This document shows positions 1-12,080 of a stretch of DNA of 22,212 bases, in pieces. The notes beneath the pieces are model-generated. The model was not told the DNA's origin and ran no database searches. It saw nothing but the letters and a program-made list of their open reading frames with translations. The position numbers and the translations under genes are program-made. The stretch is from Saccoglossus kowalevskii. Lineage: Eukaryota > Hemichordata > Enteropneusta > Harrimaniidae. Positions within the stretch are counted from its first letter, which is position 1. The number at the start of each line of letters is the position of its first letter. Location of the stretch: the NCBI RefSeq assembly GCF_000003605.2, contig NW_003126832.1:1-22212 (forward strand). The letters run 5' to 3'.

Positions 1-739
1 TTCATCACACTATGGTTGCTGTAATACACTACCACTTAGATTGCTTCAAATACACTACTCACTACGGTTGCTTCAAATACACTACCACTATGGTTGCTTC
101 AAATAGACTACCACTTGGGTTGCTTCAAATACACTACCACTATGGTTGCTTCAAATACACTACCGCTATGGTTGCGTCAAATACACTACCACTTGGGTTG
201 CTTCAAATACACTACCACTGTGGTTGTTTCAAATACACTACCACTATGGTCGCTTCAAATACACTACCACTATGGTTGCTTCAAATACACTACCACTATG
301 GTTGTTTCAAGTACATTACCACTATGGTTGCTTCATATACACTACCACTATGGTTGTTTCAAATAAACTACCACTATGGTTGCTTCAAATACACTACCAC
401 CATGGTTGCTTCAAATGCACTATCTCTATGGTTGTTTCAAATACACTACCACTATGATTGCTTCAAATACATTACCACTATGGTTGCTTCAAATACACTG
501 CCACTATGGTTGTTTCAAATACACAACCACTCTGGTTGCTTCAAATACACTACCACTATGGTTGCTTCAAATACACTACCACTTGGGTTGCTTCAAATAC
601 ACTACCACTGTGGTTGCTGTAAATACACTACCACTATGGTTGCTTCAAATACACTACCACTTGGGTTGCTTCAAATACACTACCACCATGGTTGCTTCAA
701 ATACACTACCACTATGATTGCTTCAAATACACTACCACT

Positions 740-810
740 ATGATTGCTTCAAAATACATTACCACTATGGTTGCTTCAAATACACTACACTATATGGTTG
801 CTGAAATACA
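740..810 (+). repeat. Cluster of length-variant units inside type A
   Basis: Three length changes occur within 60 bases. There is an extra A in TTCAAAATACATT near 752, an altered ACACTATATGG of 1 extra base near 790, and a missing base in GCTGAAATACAC near 803. The net change of +1 explains why the 1405-bp internal repeat offset is 54 units plus 1. The cluster separates the first type A segment from the one that matches 19315-20350, so it may be an old recombination joint. That interpretation is inference. Confidence 0.7.
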
Positions 811-1760
811 CTACCACTATGGTTGCTTCAAATACACTCCCACTATGGTTGCTTCAAATGCACTATCTCTATGGTTGCTTCAAATACACTACCACTATGG
901 TTGCTGAAAATACACCACCAGTATGGTTGCTTCAAATACACTACCGCTATGGTTGCTTCAAATACACTACCACTATGGTTGCTTCAAATACACTGCCACT
1001 ATGGTTGTTTCAAATACACAACCACTCTGGTTGCTTCAAATACACTACCACTATGGTTGCTTCAAATAGACTACCACTTGGGTTGCTTCAAATACACTAC
1101 CACTGTGGTTGCTGTAAATACACTACCACTATGGTTGCCTCAAATACACTACCACTGTGGTTGCTTCAAATACACTACCACTTGGGTTGCTTCAAATACA
1201 CTACCACTAAGATTGCTTCAAATACACTACCACTATGGTTGCTTCAACTACACTACCACTATGGTTGCTTCAAATACACTACCACTATGGTTGCTTCAAA
1301 TACCCTTCCACTATGGTTGCTTCAACTACACTAACACAATGGTTGCTGTAAATACACTACCATTATGGTTGCTTCAAATACACTACCACTGTGGTTACTT
1401 CAATTACACTGCCACTATGGTTGCTGTAAATACACTACCACTTAGATTGCTTCAAATACACTACCACTACGGTTGCTTCAAATACACTACCACTATGGTT
1501 GCTTCAAATAGACTACCACTTGGGTTGCTTCAAATACACTACCACTATGGTTGCTTCAAATTCACTACCGCTATGGTTGCGTCAAATACACTACCACTTG
1601 GGTTGCTTCAAATACACTACCACTGTGGTTGTTTCAAATACACTACCACTATGGTTGCTTCAAATTCACTACCACTATGGTTGTTTCAAGTACATTACCA
1701 CTCTGGTTGCTTCATATACACTACCACTATGGTTGTTTCAAATAAACTACCACTATGGTT
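805..1760 (+). repeat. Long-range duplicate, left copy (partner 19315-20350)
   Basis: The succession of variants here (ACTCCCAC, AATGCACTATCTC, ACCACCAGTATGG, ACCGCTATGG, the ACTCTGG unit, TTGCCTC, ACTAAGATTGC, TTCAACTAC, TTACTTCAATTAC) is repeated in the same order 18510 bp downstream. Landmark pairs 823/19333 and 1201/19711 have identical offsets. From about 1590 the offset becomes 18588 bp because the right copy has gained three units. Only a few point differences are visible, for example TACCCTTCCAC at 1313 against TACCCTACCAC at 19823. Confidence 0.85.
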
Positions 1761-2115
1761 GCTTCAAATACACTACCACCATGGTTGCTTCAAATGCACT
1801 ATCTCAATGGTTGTTTCAAATACACTACCACTATGATTGCTTCAAATACACTACCACTATGGTTGCTTCAAATACACTGCCACTATGGTTGTTTCAAATA
1901 CACAACCACTCTGGTTGCTTCAAATACACAACCACTATGGTTGCTTCAAATAGACTACCACTTGGGTTGCTTCAAATACACTACCACTGTGGTTGCTGTA
2001 AATACACTACCACTATGGTTGCCTCAAATACACTAACACTGTGGTTGCTTCAAATACACTACCACTTGGGTTGCTTCAAATACACTACCACTATGATTGC
2101 TTCAAATACACTACC

Positions 2116-2160
2116 ACTATGGATTGCTTAAATACACTACCACTATAGTTGCTGAAATAC
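2116..2160 (+). repeat. Boundary between type A and type B subarrays
   Basis: Variant vocabulary changes here. The flanking units are distorted: GGATTGCTTAAATAC has one inserted and one missing base near 2121-2135, and GCTGAAATACAC near 2152 is one base short. After this point type A markers stop and units with GTTGATTCAAATAC begin. The coincidence of indels with the change of block suggests a recombination joint, which is inference. Confidence 0.55.
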
Positions 2161-2902
2161 ACTACCACTATGGTTGCTTCAAATACACTACCACTATGGT
2201 TGATTCAAATACACTACCACTATGGTTGCTTCAAATACACTACCACTATGGTTGATTCAAATACACTACCACTATGGTTGCTTCAAATACACTACCACTT
2301 GGGTTGCTTCAAATACACTACCACTGTGGTTGCTTTAAATACACTACCACTATGGTTGCTTCAAATACACTACCACTATGGTTGCTTCAAATACACTACC
2401 ACTTGGGTTGCTTCAAATAAACTACCACTGTGGTTGCTTCAAATACACTACCACTATGGTCGCTTCAAATACACTACCACTATGGTTGCTTCAAATACAC
2501 TACCTCTATGGTTGTTTCAAGTACATTACCACTATGGTTGCTTCAAATACACTACCGCTATGGTTGTTTCAAATAAACTACCACTATTGTTGCTTCAAAT
2601 ACACTACCACCATGGTTGCTTCAAATACACTATCTCTATGGTTGCTTTAAATACACTACCACTATGATTGCTGTAAATACACTACCACTATGGTTGCTTC
2701 AAATACACTACCACTATGGTTGCTGTCAATGCACTACCACTATAGTTGCTTTAAATACACTACCAATATGATTGTTTCAAATACACTACCATTATGGTTG
2801 CTGTCAATGCACTACCACTATGGTTGCTTCAAATACATGACCACTATGGTTGCTTCAAATACACAACAACTATGGTTGCTTCAAATACACTATCTCTATA
2901 GT
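2161..2902 (+). repeat. Start of main type B subarray
   Basis: The sequence holds only 26-bp units. About 2255-2690 matches 13440-13875 in variant order. The landmark CCACTATTGTTGC at 2581 corresponds to 13766, an offset of 11185 bp, or 430 units plus 5. The +5 equals the sum of the four insertions and one deletion seen at 13.09-13.27 kb. The first GCTGTCAATGCAC markers appear near 2726 and 2803. The stretch 2690-2900 also resembles 20760-21050. Confidence 0.8.
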
Positions 2903-3619
2903 TGCTTCAAACACACTTCCACTATGGTTGCTGTAAATACACTATCACTATGGTTGCTTCAAATAGACTACCACTTGGGTTGCTTCAAATACACTACCAC
3001 TGTGGTTGCTTTAAATACACTACCACTATGGTTGCTTCAAATACACTACCACTATGGTTGCTTCAAATACACTACCACTTGGGTTGCTTCAAATACAATA
3101 TCACTATGGTTGCTTCAAATACACTACCTCTATGGTCGCTTCAAATACACTACCACTATGGTTGCTTCAAATACACTACCACTATGGTTGCTTCAAATAC
3201 ACTACCACTATGGTTGTTTCAAATAAACTACCACTATGGTTGCTTCAAATACACTACCACCATGTTTTTTTCAAATACACTATCTCTATGGTTGCTTTAA
3301 ATACACTACCACTATGGTTGCTGTAAATACACTACCACTACGGTTGCTTCAAATACACTACCACTATGGTTGCTGTCAATGCACTACCACTATAGTTGCT
3401 TCAAATACACTACCACTATGATTGTTTCAAATACACTACCATTATGGTTGCTGTCAATGCACTACCACTATGGTTGCTTCAAATACATGACCACTATGGT
3501 TGCTTCAAATACACAACCACTATGGTTGCTTCAAATACACTACCACTATAGTTGCTTCAAATACACTACCACTATGGTTGCTTCAAATACATTACCACTA
3601 TGGTTGCTGTCAATGCACT
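2903..3619 (+). repeat. 717-bp block duplicated exactly 353 units away (partner 12081-12797)
   Basis: From TGCTTCAAACACACTTCC at 2903 through the unit ending near 3619, the order of variants matches 12081-12797 at a constant offset of 9178 bp, exactly 353 x 26. By eye I find about three mismatches: ACAATATC/ACACTATC near 3095, and two transitions near 3301-3345. Both copies carry the rare seven-T run (3265-3271 and 12443-12449). Similarity stops abruptly at both ends. A third, indel-bearing partial copy starts near 21050. Confidence 0.9.
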
Positions 3620-4453
3620 ACCACTATGGTTGCTTCAAATACATGACCACTATGGTTGCTTCAAATACACAACCACTATGGTTGCTTCAAATACACTATC
3701 TCTATGGTTGCTTCAAACACACTTCCACTATGGTTGCTTCAAATACACTACCACTATGGTTGCTTCAAATACACTACCACTATGGTTTCTTCAAATACTC
3801 TACCACTATGGTTGTTGTAATCACACTACCACTATGGGTGATTAAAGTACACTACCACTATGGTTGCTTTAAATACACTACCACTATGGTTGCTTCAAAT
3901 ACACTACCACTATGGTTGCTGTCAATGCACTACCACTATAGTTGCTTGAAATACACTACCACTATGGTTGCTTCAAATACATGACCCCTATGGTTGCTTC
4001 AAATACACAACCACTATGGTTGCTTCAAATACTCTATCTCTATGGTTGCTTCAAACACACTTCCACTATGGTTGCTGTAAATACACTACCACTATGGTTG
4101 CTTCATATAGACTACCACTTGGGTTGCTTCAAATACACTACCACTGTGGTTGCTTTAAATACACTACCACTATGGTTGCTTCAACTACACTAACACTATG
4201 GTTGCTGTAAATACACTACCATTATGGTTGCTTCAAATACACTACCACTGTGGTTACTTCAATTACACTGCCAATATGGTTGCTGTAAATACACTACCAC
4301 TTGGATTGCTTCAAATACACTACCACTACGGTTGCTTCAAATACACTACCACTATGGTTGCTTCATATAGACTACCACTTGGATTGCTTCAAATACACTA
4401 CCACTACGGTTGCTTCAAATACACTACCACTATGGTTGCTTCAAATACACTAC
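3620..4453 (+). repeat. Type B units with TTGTTGTAATCACAC and TTCATATAGAC markers
   Basis: Only 26-bp units are present. The rare unit GTTGTTGTAATCACAC at 3811 recurs at 6385, 9324 and 22035. The neighbouring GGGTGATTAAAGTACAC is shared only with 22.06 kb. About 3960-4340 matches 6768-7150 at an offset of 2808 bp (108 units), while the 3811/6385 pair is offset by 2574 bp (99 units), so nine units were gained or lost in between. TTCATATAGAC occurs at about 4103 and 4363. Confidence 0.8.
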
Positions 4454-4972
4454 AACTGTGGTTGCTTTAAATACACTAACACTATGGTTGCTTCAAATAC
4501 ACTACCGCTATGGTTGCGTCAAATACACTAGCACTTGGGTTGCTTCAAATACACTACCACTGTGGTTGTTTCAAATACACTACCACTATGGTCGCTTCAA
4601 ATACACTACCACTATGGTTGCTTCAAATACACTACCACTATGGTTGTTTCAAGTCCATTACCACTATGGTTGCTTCAAATACACTACCACTATGGTTTTT
4701 TCAAATAAACTACCACTATGGTTGCTTCAAATACACTACCACCATGGTTGCTTCAAATACACTATCTTTATGGTTGCTTTAAATACACTACCACTATGGT
4801 TGCTGTAAATACACTACCACTATGGTTGCTTCACATACACTACCACTATGGTTGCTGTCAATGCACTACCACTATAGTTGATTCAAATACACTACCACTA
4901 TGGTTGTTTCAAATACACTACCACTATGGTTGCTTCAAATACATGACCACTATGGTTGATTCAAATACACTA
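4454..4972 (+). repeat. 572-bp tandem higher-order repeat, copy 1
   Basis: About 519 bp of this 572-bp (22-unit) period matches the next copy at 5026-5544. The shared order is ACTAACACTATGG, ACCGCTATGG, TTGCGTC, ACTAGCACTTGGG, GGTCGCTTC, CAAGTCCATTACC, ACTATCTTTATGG, TTCACATAC and GTTGATTC. Differences are few, including GGTTTTTTC against GGTTGTTTC near 4695 and CTACCACC against CTACTACC near 4738. Confidence 0.85.
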
Positions 4973-5025
4973 CCACTATGGTTGCTTCAAATAGACTACC
5001 ACTTGGGTTGCTTCAAATACACTAC

Positions 5026-5544
5026 CACTGTGGTTGCTTTAAATACACTAACACTATGGTTGCTTCAAATACACTACCGCTATGGTTGCGTCAAATACAC
5101 TAGCACTTGGGTTGCTTCAAATACACTACCACTGTGGTTGTTTCAAATACACTACCACTATGGTCGCTTCAAATACACTACCACTATGGTTGCTTCAAAT
5201 ACACTACCACTATGGTTGTTTCAAGTCCATTACCACTATGGTTGCTTCAAATACACTACCACTATGGTTGTTTCAAATAAACTACCACTATGGTTGCTTC
5301 AAATACACTACTACCATGGTTGCTTCAAATACACTATCTTTATGGTTGCTTTAAATACACTACCACTATGGTTGCTGTAAATACACTACCACTATGGTTG
5401 CTTCACATACACTACCACTATCGTTGCTGTCAATGCACTACCACTACAGTTGATTCAAATACACTACCACTATGGTTGTTTCAAATACACTACCACTATG
5501 GTTGCTTCAAATACATGACCACTATGGTTGATTCAAATACACAA
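5026..5544 (+). repeat. 572-bp tandem higher-order repeat, copy 2
   Basis: This is the second copy of the 22-unit block starting at 4454, offset by exactly 572 bp. It carries private changes TATCGTTGC near 5420 and TACAGTTGATTC near 5447. Being adjacent and nearly identical, the pair looks like a recent unequal exchange; that is inference from the pattern, not a dated event. Confidence 0.85.
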
Positions 5545-7215
5545 CCACTATGGTTGCTTCAAATACACTATCTCTATGGTTGCTTCAAACACACTTCCAC
5601 TATGGTTGCTGTAAATACACTACCACTATGGTTGCTTCAAATAGACTACCACTTGGGTTGCTTCAAATACACTACCACTGTGGTTGCTGTAAATACACTA
5701 CCACTATGGTTGCTTCAAATACACTACCACTTGGGTTGCTTCAAATACACTATCACTATGGTTGCTTCAAATGCACTACCTCTATGGTCGCTTCAAATAC
5801 ACTACCGCTATGGTTGCTTCAAATACACTACCACTATGGTTGTTTCAAGTACATTACCACTATGGTTGCTTCAAATACACTACCACCATGGTTTCTTCAA
5901 ATACACTATCTCTATGGTTGCTTTAAATACACTACCACTATGGTTGCTGTAAATACACTACCACTATGGTTGCTTCAAATACACTACCACTATGGTTGCT
6001 GTCAATGCACTACCACTATAGTTGCTTCAAATACACTACCACTATGATTGTTTCAAATACACTACCATTATAGTTGCTGTCAATGCACTACCACTACGGT
6101 TGCTTCAAATACATGACCACTATGGTTGCTTCAAATACACAACCACTATGGTTGCTTCAAATACACTACCACTATGGTTGCTGTCAATGCACTACCACTA
6201 TGGTTGCTTCAAATACATGACCACTATGGTTGCTTCAAATACACAACCACTATGGTTGCTTCAAATACACTATCTCTATAGTTGCTTCAAACACACTTCC
6301 ACTATGGTTGCTTCAAATACACTACCACTATGGTTGCTTCAAATACACTACCACTATGGTTGCTTCAAATACACTACCACTATGGTTGTTGTAATCACAC
6401 TACGACTATGGGTGATTCAAATACACTACCACTATGGTTGCTTTAAATACACTATCACTATGGTTGCTTCAAATACACTACCACTATGGTTGTTGTAATT
6501 ACACTACTACTATGGTTGCTTCAAATACACTACCACTATGGTTGTTTCAAGTACATTACCACTATGGTTGCTTCAAATACACTACCACCATGGTTGCTTC
6601 AAATACATTATATCTATGGTTGCTTTAAATACACTACCACTATGGTTGCTGTAAATACACTACCACTCTGGTTGATTCAAATACACTACCACTATGGTTG
6701 CTGTCAATGCACTACCACTATAGTTGTTTCAATTACACTACCACTATGGTTGTTTCAAATACACTACCACTATGGTTGCTTCAAATACATGACCCCTATG
6801 GTTGCTTCAAATACACAACCACTATGGTTGCTTCAAACACACTATCTCTATGGTTGCTTCAAACACACTTCCACTATGGTTGGTGTAAATACACTACCAC
6901 TATGGTTGCTTCATATAGACTACCACTTGGGTTGCTTCAAATACACTACCACTGTGGTTGCTTTAAATACACTACCACTATGGTTGCTTCAACTACACTA
7001 ACACTATGGTTGCTGTAAATACACTACCATTATGGTTGCTTCAAATACACTACCACTGTGGTTACTTCAATTACACTGCCACTATGGTTGATGTAAATAC
7101 ACTACCACTTGGATTGCTTCAAATACACTACCACTACGGTTGCTTCAAATACACTACCACTATGGTTGCTTCAAATAGACTACCACTTGGGTTGCTTCAA
7201 ATACACTACCACTGT
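5545..7215 (+). repeat. About 2.9-kb higher-order unit, copy 1
   Basis: A long run of variants matches 8483-10206. Offsets are 2938 bp (113 units) at 5550/8488 and 6181/9119, 2964 bp around 5887/8851, and 2991 bp (115 units plus 1) at 7018/10009. The steps correspond to single or double unit gains and losses, plus the extra C near 9315. The block holds the GTTGTTGTAATCACAC unit at 6385 and the TTCATATAGAC unit near 6910. Similarity ends near 7215, where this copy has GTTGTTTC and the other has GTTGCTTTAAA. Confidence 0.8.
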
Positions 7216-7507
7216 GGTTGTTTCAAATACACTACCACTCTTGTCGCTTCAAATACACTACCACTATGGTTGCTTCAAATACACTATCACTATGGTTGTT
7301 TCAAGTCCATTACCACTATGGTTGCTTCAAATACACTACCACTATGGTTGTTTCAATTAAACTACCACTATGGTTGCTTCAAATACACTACCACCATGGT
7401 TGCTTCAAATACACTATCTTTATGGTTGCTTTAAATACACTACCACTATGGTTGCTGTAAATAAACTACCACTATGGTTGCTTCACATACACTACCACTA
7501 TGGTTGT
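6607..7507 (+). repeat. Tandem 35-38-unit duplication, copy 1 (partner 7595-8417)
   Basis: Variant order repeats immediately downstream. The offset is 988 bp (38 units) at 6621/7609 and falls to 910 bp (35 units) by 7434/8344, so the second copy has lost three units, one of them the GTGGTTGCTTTAAAT unit after TTCATATAGAC. Shared landmarks include TTACTTCAATTAC, CACTTGGATTGC, CAAGTCCATTACC and ACTATCTTTATGG. Confidence 0.8.
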
Positions 7508-7594
7508 TTCAAATACACTACCACTATGGTTGCTTCAAATACATGACCACTATGGTTGCTTCAAATACACAACCACTATGGTTGCTTCAAATAC

Positions 7595-8417
7595 ACTATC
7601 TCTATGGTTGCTTTAAATACACTACCACTATGGTTGCTGTAAATACACTACCACTCTGGTTGATTCAAATACACTACCACTATGGTTGCTGTCAATGCAC
7701 TACCACTATAGTTGCTTCAAATACACTACCACTATGGTTGTTTCAAATACACAACCACTATGGTTGCTTCAAACACACTATCTCTGTGGTTGCTTCAAAC
7801 ACACTTCCACTATGGTTGTTGTAAATACACTACCACTATGGTTGCTTCATATAGACTACCACTTGGGTTGCTTCAAATACACTACCACTATGGTTGCTTC
7901 AACTACACTAACACTATGGTTGCTGTAAATACACTACCATCATGGTTGCTTCAAATACACTACCACTGTGGTTACTTCAATTACACTGCCACTATGGTTG
8001 CTGTAAATACACTACCACTTGGATTGCTTCAAATACACTACCACTACGGTTGCTTCAAATACACTACCACTATGGTTGCTTCAAATACACTACCACTTGG
8101 GTTGCTTCAAATACACTACCACTGTGGTTGTTTCAAATACACTACCACTATGGTCGCTTCAAATACACTACCACTATGGTTGCTTCAAATACACTATCAC
8201 TATGGTTGTTTCAAGTCCATTACCACTATGGTTGCTTCAAATACACTACCACTATGGTTGTTTCAAATAAACTACCACTATGGTTGCTTCAAATACACTA
8301 CCACCATGGTTGCTTCAAATACACTATCTTTATGGTTGCTTTAAATACACTACCACTATGGTTGCTGTAAATACACTACCACTATGGTTGATTCACATAC
8401 ACTACCACTATGGTTGC
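7595..8417 (+). repeat. Tandem 35-38-unit duplication, copy 2
   Basis: This is the second copy of 6607-7507, shorter by three units. CACTTGGATTGC near 8018 and CAAGTCCATTACC near 8210 align at a 910-bp offset. The private unit ACCATCATGG near 7935 replaces ACCATTATGG. No non-repeat sequence lies between the copies. Confidence 0.8.
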
Positions 8418-8482
8418 TGTCAATGCACTACCACTATAGTTGCTTCAAATACACTACCACTGTGGTTGCTTCAAATACACAA

Positions 8483-10206
8483 CCACTATGGTTGCTTCAA
8501 ATACACTATCTCTATGGTTGCTTCAAACACACTTCCACTATGGTTGCTGTAAATACACTACCACTATGGTTGCTTCAAATAGACTACCACTTGGGTTGCT
8601 TCAAATACACTACCACTGTGGTTGCTTTAAATACACTACCACTATGGTTGCTTCAAATACACTACCACTATGGTTGCTTCAAATACACTACCACTTGGGT
8701 TGCTTCAAATACACTATCACTATGGTTGCTTCAAATACACTACCTCTATGGTCGCTTCAAATACACTACCGCTATGGTTACTTCAAATACACTACCACTA
8801 TGGTTGTTTCAAGTACATTACCACTATGGTTGCTTCAAATACACGAACACCATGGTTTCTTCAAATACACTATCTCTATGGTTGCTTTAAATACACTACC
8901 ACTATGGTTGCTGTAAATACACTACCACTACGGTTGCTTCAAATACACTACCACTATGGTTGCTTCAAATACACAACCACTATGATTGTTTCAAATACAC
9001 TACCATTATGGTTGCTGTCAATGCACTACCACTATGGTTGCTTCAAATACATGACCACTATGGTTGCTTCAAATACACAACCACTATGGTTGCTTCAAAT
9101 ACACTACCACTATGGTTGCTGTCAATGCACTACCATTATGGTTGCTTCAAATACATGACCACTATGGTTGCTTCAAATACACAACCACTATGGTTGCTTC
9201 AAATACACTATCTCTATGGTTGCTTCAAACACACTTCCACTATGGTTGCTTCAAATACACTACCACTACGGTTGCTTCAAATACACTACCACTATGGTTG
9301 CTTCAAATACACTACCCACTATGGTTGTTGTAATCACACTACGACTATAGGTGATTCAAATACACTACCACTTTGGTTGCTTTAAATACACTACCACTAT
9401 GGTTGCTTCAAATACACTACCACTATGGTTGTTGTAATTACACTATTACTATGGTTGCTTCAAATACACTACCACTATGGTTGTGTCAAGTACATTACCA
9501 CTATGGTTGCTTCAAATACACTACCACTATGGTTGTTTCAAATAAACTACCACTATTGTTGCTTCAAATACACTACCACCATGGTTGCTTCAAATACACT
9601 ATCTCTATGGTTGCTTTAAATACACTACCACTATGGTTGCTGTAAATACACTACCACTCTGGTTGATTCAAATATACTACCACTATGGTTGCTGTCAATG
9701 CACTACCACTATAGTTGCTTCAAATACACTACCACTATGGTTGTTTCAAATACACTACCACTATGGTTGCTTCAAATACATGACCCCTACGGTTGCTTCA
9801 AATACACAACCACTATGGTTGCTTCAAACACACTATCTCTATGGTTGCTTCAAACACACTTCCACTATGGTTGCTGTAAATACACTACCACTATGGTTGC
9901 TTCATATAGACTACTACTTGGGTTGCTTCAAATACACTACCACTGTGGTTGCTTTAAATACACTACCACTATGGTTGCTTCAACTACACTAACACTATGG
10001 TTGCTGTAAATACACTACCATTATGGTTGCTTCAAATACACTACCACTGTGGTTACTTCAATTGCACTGCCACTATGGTTGCTGTAAATACACTACCACT
10101 TGGATTGCTTCAAATACACTACCACTACGGTTGCTTCAAATACACTACCACTATGGTTGCTTCAAATAGACTACCACTTGGGTTGCTTCAAATACACTAC
10201 CACTGT
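8483..10206 (+). repeat. About 2.9-kb higher-order unit, copy 2
   Basis: This is the partner of 5545-7215. It has two extra units near 9530-9580 (TTTCAAATAAACTACC followed by TATTGTTGC) and one extra C in CTACCCACTATGG near 9315. The GTTGTTGTAATCACAC unit is at 9324. Private variants include ACACGAACACC near 8843, AGGTGATTC near 9350 and CAATTGCACTGCC near 10060. Confidence 0.8.
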
Positions 10207-11330
10207 GGTTGCTTTAAATACACTAACACTATGGTTGCTTCAAATACACTACCGCTATGGTTGCGTCAAATACACTACCACTTGGGTTGCTTCAAATACA
10301 CTACCACTGTGGTTGTTTAAAATGCACTACCACTATGTTCGCTTCAAATACACTACCACTATGGTTGCTTCAAATACACTACCACTATGGTTGTTTCAAG
10401 TACATCACCACTATGGTTGCTTCAAATACACTACCACTATGGTTGTTTCAAATAAACTACCACTATGGTTGCTTCAAATACACTACCACCATGGTTGCTT
10501 CAAATACACTATCTCTATGGTTGCTTTAAATACACTACCACTATGGTTGCTGTAAATACACTACCACTATGGTTGCTTCAAATACACTACCACTATTGTT
10601 GCTGTCAATGCACTACCACTATAGTTGCTTCAAATACACTACCACTATGGTTGTTTCAAATACACTACCACTATGGTTGCTTCAAATACATGACCAATAT
10701 GGTTGCTTCAAATACACAACCACTACGGTTGCTTCAAATACACTCTCTCTATGGTTGCTTCAAACACACTACCACTATGGTTGCTGTAAATACACTACCA
10801 CTATGGTTGCTTCAAATAGACTACCACTTGGGTTGCTTCAAATACACTACCACTGTGGTTGCTTTAAATACACTACCACTATGGTTGCTTCAAATACACT
10901 ACCACTATGGTTGCTTCAAATACACTAACGCTATGGTTGCTTCAAATACACTACCACTATGGTTGTTTCAAGTACATTACCACTATGGTTGCTTCAAATA
11001 CACTACCACTTGGGTTGCTTCAAATACACTATCACTATGGTTGCTTCAAATACACTACCTCTATGGTCGCTTCAAATACACTAACGCTATGGTTGCTTCA
11101 AATACACTACCACTATGGTTGTTTCAAGTACATTACCACTATGGTTGCTTCAAATACACTACCACTGTGGTTGTTTCAAATAAACTACCACTATGGTTGC
11201 TTCAAATACACTACCACTGTGGTTGCTTCAAATACACTACCACCATGGTTTCTTCAAATACACTATCTCTATGGTTGCTTTAAATACACTACCACTATGG
11301 TTGCTGGAAATACACTACCACTATGGTTGC
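10207..11330 (+). repeat. Type B units with a local 156-bp repeat
   Basis: Only 26-bp units are present. The group starting CTAACGCTATGG at 10925 is repeated from 11081, an offset of 156 bp or six units, and carries CAAGTACATTACC in both. About 11085-11310 matches 14573-14798 at an offset of 3488 bp. GTTTAAAATGCAC near 10316 and ACTCTCTCTATGG near 10742 are private variants. Confidence 0.75.
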
Positions 11331-11451
11331 TTCAAAATAGACTACCACTTGGGTTGCTTCAAATACACTACCACTGTGGTTGCTTTAAATACACTACCAC
11401 TATGGTGCTTCAAATACACTACCACTATGGTTGCTTCAATACACTACCGCT
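11330..11451 (+). repeat. Indel cluster at the entry to a type A island
   Basis: Three length changes fall within about 110 bases: an extra A in TTCAAAATAGAC near 11332, a missing T in TATGGTGCTTC near 11406, and the 25-bp unit 11427-11451 with TTCAATACAC. The sequence beyond is type A (ACCGCTATGG, ACACAACCACTCTGG, TTGCCTC). The variant change and the indel are adjacent, which is consistent with a recombination joint. Confidence 0.7.
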
Positions 11452-11660
11452 ATGGTTGCTTCAAATACACTACCACTATGGTTGCTTCAAATACACTGCC
11501 ACTATGGTTGTTTCAAATACACAACCACTCTGGTTGCTTCAAATACACTACCACTATGGTTGCTTCAAATACACTACCACTTGGGTTGCTTCAAATACAC
11601 TACCACTGTGGTTGCTGTAAATACACTACCACTATGGTTGCCTCAAATACACTACCACTG
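11430..11660 (+). repeat. Type A island inside type B
   Basis: Units characteristic of the left and right A blocks appear in the same order as at about 940-1160: ACCGCTATGG, ACTGCCACTATGG, ACACAACCACTCTGG, CACTTGGG, GCTGTAAAT and TTGCCTCAAATAC. The surrounding sequence has type B markers. This suggests transfer of a short A segment by conversion or unequal exchange, which is inference. Confidence 0.75.
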
Positions 11661-12080
11661 TGGTTGCTTCAAATACACTACCACTATGGTTGCTTCAAAT
11701 ACACTACCACTTTGATTGCTTCAAATACACTACCACTATGGTTGCTTCAAATACCCTACCACTATGGTTGCTTCAAATACACTACCACTATGGTTGCTTC
11801 AAATACACTACCACTATGGTTGCTTCAAATACACTACCACTATGGTTGCTTCAATTACACTACCACTATGGTTGCTTCAAATACACTACCACTGAGATTG
11901 CTTCAAATACACTACCACTATGGTTGCTTCAAATACACTACCACTAAGGTTGCTTCAAATACACTACCACTATGGTTGCTTCAAATACACTACCACTATG
12001 GTTGCTTCAAATACACTACCACTATGGTTGCTTCAAATACACTACCACTATGGTTGCTTCAAATACACTACCACTATGGT
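11661..12080 (+). repeat. Homogenised stretch of near-consensus units
   Basis: Nearly every unit equals the consensus or differs by one base. Four consecutive perfect units run from 11972 to 12075, with matching partial units on both sides from about 11948. Exceptions include TTTGATTGC near 11711, AATACCC near 11751, GAGATTGC near 11893 and TAAGGTTGC near 11946. It is among the most uniform parts of the array and could be the most recently expanded segment, or one collapsed or expanded by assembly. Confidence 0.75.

Larger units (their letters stand above)
1..2115 (+). repeat. Type A subarray, left block
   Basis: This block is defined by variant units that are absent or rare in the following 15 kb: ACACAACCACTCTGG near 522, 1019 and 1905, TTGCCTCAAATAC near 1136 and 2020, and ACCACCAGTATGG near 916. 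The type B marker GCTGTCAATGCAC does not occur here. Roughly 20-735 recurs in the same variant order at about 1420-2110. Matching landmarks (ACTACGG at 61 and 1466, TTTCAAATAAACTACC after each) are offset by 1405 bp, which is 54 units plus 1, dropping to 1379 bp once one unit is lost. The first 70 bases are irregular (TTCATCACACTATGG, a 25-bp unit, then a 27-bp unit). Confidence 0.85.

Noticed and set aside
823-1836. 337-codon frame resembling a tandem-repeat surface protein
   Set aside because: Same artefact: the peptide repeat follows the DNA period in every frame, and base changes are not biased to third positions in one frame.
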